Of a DNA stretch of 64,000 nucleotides, positions 12,017 to 22,610 are shown piece after piece. Under the pieces are notes generated by a model. The model worked only from the letters and a program-made list of their open reading frames with translations, had not been told where the DNA came from and did not search any database. The first letter of the stretch is position 1; every line of letters starts with the position of its first letter. Both the position numbers and the translations under genes were made by a program. This DNA comes from Bipolaris cookei (lineage: Eukaryota > Ascomycota > Dothideomycetes > Pleosporales > Pleosporaceae), in NCBI GenBank assembly GCA_002286855.1, contig NRSV01000009.1:560984-624983 (forward strand), read 5' to 3'.

Positions 12017-13907
12017 GTTCGCCGACTAATCATCTAGTACGGACTGTCTTACTCTTTCCTTTCTAGTGTCCGCCTGTCTATTAGCGCCCAGCAGATTAGT
12101 CTATAAAGACTTTGGATGTTGGCTAAGGTCCGCGGCATCTACTCAAGCCAACACAGAAGTGGAGTTTTGCTTTTCGGATGGATCGGCAGATGGGGACAGC
12201 GAGCCGCTCCCGGCGGTGCTTGCCACACCAACTGCACACACCTAATACTTACTCGGGTAATAAGACGAGATATTTACATTCTTACAGATGTTTTACCTGC
12301 AGATGTACTCCCCTACACTGCAGTACCACTAATCATATATCTCGAAATAGGAATTTCATGTTTAGTAAGCTGAAATTCACGTAAATTGAATATTCAGAAA
12401 AACTAATCCTGTCCCACGAGCGGGGATGGTGGGCCACTCGATTTACCCGGAAGGAAAGAAATGCATTCCCCCCGGTCGTTTTCGAAACATGAAGGGTGGG
12501 AGAGGCGATGTGGACATGGAGCTTCCTATAGGTTCCTTTGAAGTTCTCGCTTCCAACGTGCAGTCCAAAAAGGGACTAGGCATCCTACCGGCTCATGTGA
12601 CTCCGACCCCAAGCAGTTGGGAATCTGCACGCCATTTTTTGTTCCGCTTCCGCGCCCCTGCTCAGGGCGCACACTGAACGCTTGATTGGCATCTTGGATA
12701 CCCTGACTGACAACATCTGGCTCATACGCCACACACACTACCCATACATGTTCACATCTAGTGTATCTTTGCTTTTGTCCCAACTGAAATGCATCTTGAC
12801 TCTCCTCTCGCAATCAGCGTCTGCGGTAAAGAAAAAGACACACCGATCAAGGGCACCTGGATGCAAATTGCATCGTTCCCCAATAATTGGCTGTTATGCA
12901 ACTGCCGAGGCTGACTCTGACTCGGCGTCTTGTAAGGAGGATTAGGAGAACCAAACGAGTGGCCAAGGCATTCCTTCGCCACAAAGAGGAAACCGATCCC
13001 CTGTGCTTTACGCTGTACGGTAGCAAGCCTCGCACGAGTGCCGAGGGCAGCCGGTTCGGAACTTTGACCCCACTGAGACAAAGTTTTTGTGAATCACTGT
13101 ATGTGAGAATCACATACAGTAACCATCAGAAATCAGTTGTACACGAGGTAAACGCATTCGCTGTGCTCCTTCCCAAGGCACCACCATGCAGGCAATTAGT
13201 TGATTCACACCCGATACTACATGCCAGTCACACCTGTACATCCAAATATATCGCTCAGCTAACATTGGAGTGTGCATGGATTTTCTTTTGGACGGGAGAT
13301 GCACAGCTTCCTTTTCCGCAGACTCGAGTCTCTTACCAAGTGTGTATCAACCATGCATACTCGAGGTGGAGCAGGCCCTCATTTCTCTCCCGCGGGTTAC
13401 GTCAATTCACAGCCCAGCCTGTCGGGAGGCCGCTATTCAGGCTCGCTCGAGTGCAAAAGGCAAGACTCCGTTCCTTCCGAGGCTCCAGCCCACGTCCTCC
13501 AAACAAGACCCACTTGCTAGCGCACCCGCGGGTGTCTAAGCCCTGGTTTCCGTTAGTTAGAGTTTGCCCAACAGCCGCAAGCGTAGTGAGGATTGCCGCT
13601 TTGTTATTCGCATTGGTCCACTATGGGGCTTCAGAAGCAAAAAAATGTCATATGGATGGAGTGGCCCTCAGGGGCACTACGGTCGGGAGTGGCTGGAGCG
13701 GCGCGAGCCATGAATATACTGGGGGTGTGTGGTTAGGCCTCCAAGAGGGCCTTCTCTTTAGTATAACATCTGCAACTATTCACTTTTTTGCAGATCAGAA
13801 GGGTATGTACTTGGTGTTCAATCGCCGCCTTCTCGTTTGTTTCTCTTTTGCGCACAGAAAAGCATTCGAGGCTGCTCGTCACGAAAATCGGGCAAGTATC
13901 CTAAGCC
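12017..13907. other. Intergenic between divergent genes
   Basis: About 1.9 kb between the P450 and the rhodopsin-like gene. The plus strand has a 345-codon open frame (12887-13924). It overruns the ATG of the next gene in another frame, has no recognisable domain and reads like non-coding sequence, so I do not call it a gene. Both promoters should lie here. Confidence 0.5.
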
Positions 13908-15373
13908 ATGGCGCCCATCATTGATCCTCAAGAAAGCCTGTAAGTTGTTGACGAGATCTAACATCTCTTACCCCCCGACTCTGGTCATATCGTACGATGG
14001 GACCAGACACATGCTATGGGTCCCCTGGCGATACCTGTACCAGAGAACAAGTACGCTGGGGAGTCGTGCGACTGACAGAATTACAGTGCGGCTTTCCGCC
14101 AACGCCTTGATGGAGTTGCTGTATTCACATACATCCTCATCATGTTTCTCGTCCCCCTGAAGATCTGGTGTCGCTACCGTCACCGGGGATGGCTCAACGT
14201 GCAATGGGACGACTACATGTCGATAGTCGCTTTGGCCCTCGCGAACGGCTTCTTCTACGTGTGTATAATCGGTGAGTCTTCGCCTCCTACTTTTCTTCTC
14301 AGTTGAGGATGAGCAGGAACTGATTGGTTTGCCTTGTAGGTATGCGAGATTCGCTTGGTCTACACATCTACGAGATCCAAAATCCGCTCCAAATCATAGC
14401 TTTTCTCAAGAACATCTACGTGGGAAACATACTCTATACTTTGTGTATCACGTCAGTAAAGCTCTCCGTGCTAGCTTTCTATTGGCGTCTATTTGAAATC
14501 AAGGCTCGTATCACAATCTACATTGTCACTGCCGCAGCAATTACCTGGTGTACTGCCATCGTAAGTCATACATTTCCTTGTATCAGATGTCATCTTCCAA
14601 TGTCAAATAATGGACTTCGAACACTAACCACGATTGCATATTCATAGTTGCTCTGTGTCATCTTCAACTGCATACCCGTCCAGGCCGCCTGGGATATCAC
14701 CATAACAGGTGCAAAATGCATTTCCATCCGAGCCATCTACCTCGGCGGTTCTGTCCCCAACGTCTGTCTCGACCTGGTCATCGTCCTCATGCCCCTGCCA
14801 CACGTGTGGCGCCTACATGCACCCCTTGCACAGCGCATTGTGCTCGCAGGCATGTTCGCTCTCGGCACCTTCATCGCCGTCGTATCGCTCGTGCGCCTCA
14901 TCATCTTTCTACAAATCCCCATCGCCACGCAGGGCGATGTGACATACAACTTCCGCGAGATCATCGTGTGGTCGATTGTTGAGGTCAACATTGGCCTGGC
15001 ATGTGCTTGTCTGCCAAGTCTGAAGCCCGTGTTCCAGGCAGTAGGATTGAACAAACTCTTCTCTTTCTCATCATCAAGGCCTTCCGATGTCGAATCACAA
15101 GGAGCGGCGCATCAGTTCGCATCAGGTGGCTCGTCAGGCTCTCGGCCACGTAAGAAGGGCGCAACGGGTGGTTTGTTCTCCACACTGGCCGGAATCAGCA
15201 GAATGGACGATGAAGAGGAGACCAAATTTGTCAACGAAGAGCTGGGTAAAAACAATGTTGATATTGAGCTGGCGCGTGTGAGCGAAGACAGCGAGCAAAG
15301 AACAGCAGCCGGCGGCATCAATGTGCAAAAGAATTGGAGTGTATTGGTTGATGAAAGGAAACCTACGCTGTAA
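13908..15373 (+). CDS. Fungal rhodopsin-like seven-TM membrane protein (PTH11-related type)
   Basis: Four exons (13908-13939, 14087-14271, 14340-14560, 14648-15373) join in frame to a 387-residue protein. The first exon is only 32 nt (MAPIIDPQES), and its 147-nt intron is the least certain. Seven hydrophobic segments are visible, with WDDY between TM1 and TM2, LYTLCITSVKLSVLAFYWRL around TM3 and the VPNVCLDLVIVLMPLP segment near TM5. The C-terminal part is a Ser-rich cytoplasmic tail. These are features of the large fungal family with the rhodopsin-like domain also found in the PTH11 class, thought to act as surface sensors. There is no CFEM domain and no retinal-type lysine that I can assign. 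Ligand and signalling partner are unknown. Confidence 0.82.
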
Positions 15374-17299
15374 TGTTTTTTCTTTGGGTCCAAAAAAAGA
15401 GGATAGACGGTAGTTTAGTGCATGCAAGGCATGTATCGACTGCTTAACGTTTCGGATAAAATAAGAATATCATGACAGGAAGCTGAGCTTTCTATATACA
15501 TATACGAATGTTGTTCTAGAAACAACTACAACATATCCGTATCTCTCTCTTAATCTACCAAAAGACTATGTTTAGGTTCAGCCGTGTTAGATTCTAGCTG
15601 TAAAATAGACAAGGGGATACTTGTATGTAATAATAGAGAAATTAGACATTTACGCATAACATAGTAATGTAGCCCATCCAGTATCAAATATGATGAAAAC
15701 ACAAATGCCTGGAAAGATGATCTTTGAAACAATAATAAAAACGAACACACTTGAACATAGTAATTCAGGGAGTGCGGACCAAACTTCGCCTTTTGGTACG
15801 AGAAGGGCTATAAACATCAAACATGTACAAGATGGATTTGAGTGCCACCGTGCCCTACATTTTGCAGTTCAATGCGAAACTTAGTCACGTGTAGTTAGCC
15901 TCGACTGGATACGTCTATATGGTGATAGGGAAGTTGTGTAGGTGAAGTAGGCTCACAAATATATATAGCACCTTCACTGTGGATATAAAAAGGTCGCCGC
16001 ACCTCACAAACTGCACAGTAAAGACTAGGAGATGGCTCGAAAGCTTTTACAGAGCCTTACCGACAGTGGCAAATTTCTATTAACTGTCTGTTGCAAAGGC
16101 AAACGGCGAATCAGGGCCCACCACTTGTGGTAAGGGTATATTTAGCCTAGGCAGCCACAAACATAGGGCGCTTGCTCAACTTCAGCCTTGCTCAACTCTA
16201 GACATCACACAGCCCACTATCCCCATAAATTAACACAAGACGACTGTTTGGTGTAATCTGCGGGTATCCCGCACCTTCAGTACTCAATGCGACCGTCACG
16301 AAATCGAAGAAGTGTCAGCACCTACAACTTGAAGATACTGTCAGGTATCGTTAGTCACACCCGCAAGCCCCAGGTCAGCACCAGCAATTGCAAAGTCAAA
16401 GATGAAGTCCCGCCCATATCACAAAATGGCGCGCATGAAGGGACCCAAGCAGCAGAATCAAACTCTCTCTATCACAATGGCGGTTGTCAGACCAGCAAGC
16501 TGCCTTCGCCAGTCATGCCGCCTAGCCTACTTAAACTAGGAAGACCTCCAAGCAGTGAAGAAGCCAAAACAGTCCAACAAGGTCGGCCAACCAGCTCGCA
16601 AACGTCTAGGCTTTTTTTCAAATGCTTCAATTCTTACCCTGACTCAAACAATCACTTTTACTCCGTCAATCAGCTCTTCACTCAAGGCGTTTGGATTGGC
16701 TATCTAGCGCTAGACTGACATAGGGAGTCGTTTCGGGGACTTCCCTCACTCAACATGTTGAAATCCAACTGTTTCAAGCTCATTGCGCCATATCCCAAGG
16801 CAATACAGGGCTTAGTAGGGCAACCTCGCCATCCTGTTTGTTGGGGATGCATTTCGGGTACTTGAAAGGTGTTAGAATTGAGAGAGGTTCAGTTCTGCAG
16901 CAAGTCTGTAAGTCATGGCCCAGAAGTGCTAACCGTTTTAGACAATCGTTTTCCAGCTATCAGATACGTGCAGCTTGTAAAGATATACTAACGATGCACA
17001 GGAACTGGTAATTATGCCGCTTGATGGTGATGATGAAGCTGGAATTTTCGCCATCATGTTACCCCAGAAGCATGACAGAAGTCTGCACGGTCTTCAACCC
17101 TACCGGCCTTATAAGATCATTGAAAGTAATAATGGGCAAGATTTTGCCAGCGACCGCGAGGTGCTCACGCTCCATAATCTTGACAGTGATGCTGATGTAC
17201 TAGCTACAGCTCTCGACGTACTGCCACTGCTAGAGCGTACTAAGACTGCCGTGGAGGTGAGGAAGCGGTCAGTGTCGGATTCAAATTACATCTGATATT
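15374..17299. other. Gene-poor stretch with one doubtful ORF
   Basis: This holds the 3' UTR of the rhodopsin-like gene and AT-rich sequence. A 143-codon plus-strand frame (16287-16718) and a 93-codon frame (17014-17295) start with ATG but have no motif. The second ends just upstream of the decayed frame at 17300 and might be a 5' part of it. I could not find a splice that joins them in frame. Confidence 0.45.
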
Positions 17300-17974
17300 T
17301 TGGCCCTTTCTGTATTGAGTATGACAGACACCTCGATGCCAACGACGCAAACTATAGAAGAGAGAGAAATCAGAAAAGATGATATTCAAGAAGATGAGTC
17401 GATTAAGACAAAGCGATATAGAAGTAGCACAGCGACCTCGCGCAAGTCCCATAGTCTAGAGGAGGAAAAAATTAGTGACTACAATAGTCCTGCATACCCA
17501 GGTACCGGAGGTTTTGTGGAGATGTCCCTTGATTGTGCTGCCCAGAGCCCAGCAACATCCGCCTCAAACCTACAGCCGCGAGTCACGAAACGCCATTTAT
17601 CCCCCGAGACGGCACATCCCGAGCTCACCAAGGAACAAGCTGACCGAATATATATAATTTGATTCGTCAAGGACCAAGATCTAGAATATGAATTCGTTCA
17701 TACAATGGGTGAATGCAAGTCCTTCGCAGGCCTACTCAGACTGCTGGAAGAAGACACAGAGGCGATCCCGACAATTACTGAGATTCTAAAAAGAACAAAG
17801 ATGTGGAATTTGTGCTGCAGTCCTGGTGGTCATGATTGTATGAGCAAGGTGCTGATCGCTCGTGAAGGAAAAGAGGCTGCGTTTGACCGACTGCAAACTA
17901 TACTCGCAGAAGCCCATCTCTGGAGCACGAATTCGCATGGTCGAGTTCATGTCGAACCCAGGTCTTTGAGCTGA
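17300..17974 (+). pseudogene. Degenerate hypothetical gene with in-frame stop
   Basis: One frame stays open from 17300 to 17974 except for a TGA at 17660-17662. On both sides of it the translation looks protein-like. Upstream it is a charged, Ser-rich segment. Downstream is a helical region containing FAGLLRLLEEDTEAI and KRTKMW, then a basic region ending in AAFDRLQTILAEA. A TGG-to-TGA change would explain the stop and would fit a G-to-A transition. I cannot name the family, and no intron bridges the stop. It may instead be a gene starting at the ATG of 17705 (89 codons). Its surroundings are AT-rich and gene-poor, consistent with relaxed selection. Confidence 0.4.
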
Positions 17975-18834
17975 TCGGAATCTGCTTGTGGTTTCTATAA
18001 CGAAGTTGTGATCAAAAGGAGGTTGTTCCGGGAATATGCACTTTTTGATTGCGTTTGAGCGTCGCATCACATATACCCCATGCTTATATTTTGATCAGTT
18101 TTCAATGGAACAGGCGGGAACCCAGTTTCCAATTCACAGGAGGACAACAGTGTACTGTAAGTATGGGTGCACATTGATGCTTATATGGGCAGAGTCTCAC
18201 ACGAAACGATTCATTGTTGCTCGGGCATCTGTCTCAGTTGTTGAGGATGCAAGTAGGTCCAAGGTTTCCTTAACAATCCTACAACGGGATATCTCCATGT
18301 GGTACGCGCATTGTACAACACTATCGGTGAGACAACAGACTCCGGAGAATCTCGAGATAGCCGTACAGACCATCCATCTAGCTTTGCAGCAGTGAAACAG
18401 GACTGAATCATGTCTTGGCGGCCGAATAATAATCTGCACAACATTGTGTAAGCCTTTGGAAGATCGTCGTGCTAACGCGAAGTTCTTGGCCAATGAGCAA
18501 GAACTGCCTGGCTCTTCCGCCTGCCCTTCCCGGCCTGGCGCGGCTGGCCCTGTAAACGAGCTTTCCGTACGCGGCGCTACGGTTTCTTCATCTGTACTTT
18601 TGCCATCAATCGCATCTCCCTACCATCTTCCCCTTGTCGCTCGCTTGCCTTGCGTTCTTCTCTAGTTGCTGTCATATATCCATTGAGCGGGCCTGTTGCT
18701 AGTATCTACAGTTTGCCGTTACAGTCCTGAGCGCATCTGCATGTAATCATACCGAGGGAAAACCAGCACTTGGATTCGCGCTTCTTTACCAAATTTCCTG
18801 ACGACCTTTGACATTTCATGCAACCATCGCAAAC
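17975..18834. other. Intergenic, no gene seen
   Basis: About 860 bases upstream of the first tandem paralogue. The final 300 bases are pyrimidine-rich, as in fungal promoters. A 119-codon frame at 18036-18395 has no support. Confidence 0.5.
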
Positions 18835-20597
18835 ATGGACAGCTCAGCAATCACTTATGCGACCTCGAAAGACTGGCTCGATATCATGAAAAATCGGTCC
18901 AAAGTGCGCATGCATGAGCTTATTGAGCGTCTTGGATTACGCGCAAAGTGGTCTTCCAATAAGCGCGGCAAAACCAATTTTGAATCGGCCCTGGTGCGCG
19001 AACTCGTGGCGGATATGGGAGACGTTGTGTCTACGTTACCAAAGGAGCCCGATGAGTTGATGAAGTTCCTCAGCGACGAGGGAAGTTTAAAAGAGGAGGT
19101 CGACGGTTTACTTGAAAAGCATGGGATGAAGGTTTGGGGGGGAGTGGGAGAGCGCGATCATCTACTCACTGCCAACGAACCTGGCGTGGAAGAAGGGCTT
19201 TATTCCAGAGATCTTTATTTTGAGAATAAAGAGGATAGACAATTGTAAGCAGGCTGGCTGTGCAGACCGAAAACTTGGATAATCACGAACGATTGCTGAT
19301 GGATCGCCTAGAATTCACAAGCTCCTCCACTGGTGGATCGGACTGAAAGCGTGCAATGTCATCCTTGCACGAGAACGGCTCGATCGGGAAAGGAGGAAAA
19401 AGGCAGAGAACCGACAAGCGCGAGCTGAGGCTGAGTTTTCTGGTCAGCAAGACGGCGGAACACCAGCATCGTTTGTTGCGCTGGCACCCAACTCAGTCCT
19501 GCACGATGGTGATACAGTATCACGTGGCAGTCCGATTTCATCTAGTGCAATGCTCACCCCCCCAGAATCTGGTGAAAGTCCTATTATGGGACCCCGCGAA
19601 GCAGGTAAGTTTGCATCCGTCAACGGTCGTGGGTGTCTACCTAACGGCTATACCACTTTTGCAGCTGCGAATGCATATCAGGCGCAAACCTTACAACAGC
19701 GACAAAACATTGTTGAAGGCGTCTGGAACCGACTAGCTGTAGAAGGTAACAGATCGAGAGATCTTAGTACTACGTCCGCAGGCCCTGCTCACGGCCATGG
19801 CACGCACCCTGCAGAAAGCAAAGGGGCCGTAGACCAGCAGGTCGCAAACGCAAGCCAAGCAGCGGTCGACCGGCAAATCAGCGTTGAAGTTGCGAAGCTG
19901 GTAGCAACCTTTCGCTCGGACGATGCAGGATCAGAGGAGATACCCCAGCCAAACAACAGCATACCCTATCGTGGTTTAGATTACGACGGGTTGAGGGCGC
20001 TACGACAATACGTCTATGGGGAAGAGCACGGAGCTGCGGTAGATGAGGAAGCATTACTCAATCAACTGGAAAAGACATGGCGAGAACGGGTTCGCGCTGA
20101 TTATCAGAAAATGGTTGAGAACATCCCCGTGTTCATTGCAAGAGAAAGGGCGTTTTTGACATGGGTGGAACTCAAGCGCCATTTGGCAGCTCTGCAACGT
20201 GCAAATGAACGTAAGTCGACGATCTCTAGCCCTGTCCGCACATCGTCCCGCACTGACAATGGTTGTGTGTACAGGGTGGTCAGCAGAAGGCCATACCACG
20301 GCGGAAATCGAACGACGCATCCAACAACACCGCACTCTGATGGGCTGTACACAAACGATTATTGCAAACTTTGAGGATGTAGGCCAAGGCTTTGGACTCG
20401 GTCCTAATGTTGCTGTGGATCGTGACGAGCTACTGCGACAAGCCTTGGTCGTACTAGCTGGAGAGAAGTATGCGGTAGAGATGCAGTGGAAACCTATAGA
20501 GTTTACAGCGACAATGGCTTGGCTGCACGAACACCTGGAGAATTTCCGACGGGAAGAAGAGGAAGACGGCAAGGGTATGCTCTGGCACGCCGGATAA
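18835..20597 (+). CDS. Unnamed family protein, paralogue A of a tandem pair
   Basis: Four exons (18835-19244, 19312-19604, 19665-20210, 20275-20597) join in frame to 523 residues. The ATG at 18835 aligns with the start of paralogue B. The N-terminal 140 residues are a helical domain (KDWLDIMKNRSKVR, then LPKEPDELMKFLSDE and a WG..ERDHLLTANEP loop). The first intron falls just before IHKLLHWWIGLKAC, a short aromatic block. A Ser/Pro/Thr-rich linker follows, then a charged helical C-terminal domain (YGEEHGA, LEKTWRERVRADYQKM, LAWLHEH-like end). No known family is recognised. The gene at 22611 shares this order and the same first intron position, so the pair is an old tandem duplication. The composition suggests a soluble nuclear or cytosolic protein. 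Confidence 0.78.
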
Positions 20598-20874
20598 TAG
20601 GCATCGGAAGTTGTCACATTGTGTCTCTTTTGTCACGCATATAATATAGTATAGTGGGCTTGGAGAATAGTGGTAAACTCTGTACGCGGTGTGGATCTTA
20701 CAGGCGTTCAGCAGCAGGCAAGGGATCGATCGATCGGCCAGACTTAAAAGACGCGCTAGGCGACCCAATTCGGGAAAATTGTCTATTGGGGTAGGTCAGC
20801 CGCAGGGGTTGGTTTCAGCTACTTCATCTTGTTACAGGATCGTGTAGGATTAGACTAGGCCAAGTGTGCCACTT

Positions 20875-20905
20875 GCACACACACACATGCACACTCACAC
20901 ACATA
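20875..20905. repeat. CA-rich simple repeat
   Basis: A run of ACAC dinucleotides interrupted by TGCACACT lies in the 3' flank of paralogue A. It is short and probably neutral. Confidence 0.6.
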
Positions 20906-22307
20906 GTAGACACACAACCATACAACCCGTCGATTACGTTTGCCGTCAGCCTACATAAGTGCAACGTGCAGCCGGCAGTCACGCGACGAGTAGGCATAAA
21001 TTTTAAAAAAAAAAACCCCCCCGGCCGTCTCACGTACTGCCAAGGATAAGCGCAGGTATGCAGCGATCAATAGTTCGGCAACCAGTATCCGGGCATATAT
21101 GGTCGACGGCTCGGCAGCACTTCGCAGTACACTCTCGCTTAATGTAACCTGCGGGCAAGGGGCGTGGGCTTTGGCTTTTTGGGCACTGCGCCGTAAATCT
21201 TGCCTAAGTAATGCCAGGTTCCTATTTTAGGACGCCATGACGGACGAGCGTCGCGCATATCTCCATGTGCCTAAGTAAGTAATGTACTCCTACTCATGGC
21301 ACAGGCCTCGTGTAGATAGATTTACGGCAGGGAGGGCGCCACATGGTCGCGTCATGTCATGCCATGCGATAACGGGTTCCTTTCCCTCGTGCTCGTGCTG
21401 CCATGTTAGGAGGGCGGATAGGGGGCGGGGGCGTGGAGGCAGAGAGGCGCGGGCGGTGCTGATCAAAAACAGTAGACAGTGAGCGAAAAAGACGGCAGAG
21501 TACGAGTTGTATGGGCAGGCAGGCTGAAAAAAAGCGAGGGACGAGAGGGACGAGCGCGTCATAGATGCAAGGTGTAATTGTAACTCCTGACCACGATGCC
21601 AATAAGGACCATGTCGAGCTATGCGCAAAGCGTCGTAGTGCCGCCTGTTCGCTGATAGCACATGGCGGCTAGTGCTTGGTTTGAGTAAAGAGGGTCAGGT
21701 ATTTTGGCCTAGGCGAGTAAGAGTTTTTTGCTGCTAGCGACCAATGCACCTGTTACGGCCGTTGTATGGGGGCAGTACTGGGGGACTGCAATTGGAGGTA
21801 CACGACAATGGACGAGTATATACAACTAGCATAAGGCAGCGAGTGACGATGAAGCGCATAGTGCAAGCGTCGTACTATGACCAAGCAAGGGCGGGCGGGC
21901 CTCGTTCGCCTGGACGAATGAGGACCGGGCGGTACTATCATTTACACCTGATGGGGAATTATTGGCATGCGAGTCATTAACGGACGCGTATTAACCTATG
22001 CACATGTCTTTTGATGCCGCCCCTGCCACCTTATGGTCTCGCTACTGGACACGCTCCTCTTTTCTGCCTATCTTTTCGACGCTGCATACCCTCTGTCGCT
22101 TTCTTACACGTCACCCGCCATCAATCATCATCAATCATCCATCATCGTCGTCATCCTGTCACCCTGTCATCCCGTCACACCCATCCACTAACTGCTGCCC
22201 CAGCACGCCGCCTAGTCAGAGTTGCTTGTTACCCTGACGCCAGCGTCTACAGGGGTCCGGGCCTATCTTCTTTGCTTGCTGAGGTAGCACGATCGGCATC
22301 CGACGCT

Positions 22308-22357
22308 GAACAAAGTTTTTTGGAAGAGGCAACTGGCAATAAAAAAAAACTTTGTTC
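22308..22357. repeat. Perfect 14-bp inverted repeat in the leader of paralogue B
   Basis: The arm GAACAAAGTTTTTT (22308-22321) is matched exactly by its reverse complement at 22344-22357, with a 22-nt spacer. It lies about 250 bases before the ATG of paralogue B. If transcribed it would fold as a stable hairpin in the 5' leader. Confidence 0.7.
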
Positions 22358-22610
22358 CAAGACGGCCTAGTGGAACGTACTCCTTTTACCATTGCCCGGC
22401 ACATCACACCCCCCATTCCATCCCATCCCATCCCAGTCCATCTCATCATCACACACGTTCCGCTAAGTGCTCGTGCGCCCATCCACTGTCATCTCCAACC
22501 GTCTACGTTTCCATCGTTGTTTTCCTACACCTTCTCTCATTGTCCAACCGCCCCCCCGGCTACTACCAACCACTACTACCACCACCATTACCATCGCCCA
22601 TGCAGCGGCC

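Larger units (their letters stand above)
20598..22610. other. Intergenic between tandem paralogues
   Basis: About 2 kb without a supported gene. It contains a CA-rich microsatellite-like run near 20875-20905, an A/C homopolymer block near 21002-21022, CATC-rich pyrimidine tracts at 22090-22200 and 22400-22600, and a perfect inverted repeat at 22308-22357. The last 600 bases probably form the promoter and 5' leader of paralogue B. Confidence 0.55.

Noticed and set aside
12887..13924. 345-codon plus-strand open frame
   Set aside because: It overlaps the start of the rhodopsin-like gene in another frame, has no domain and no splice logic, and its residue mix is typical of non-coding DNA.
1..16000. 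Secondary metabolite gene cluster suggested by the transporter and two P450s
   Set aside because: No polyketide, peptide or terpene synthase is present; ARL1 and DUF3433 genes lie between and one P450 is broken.
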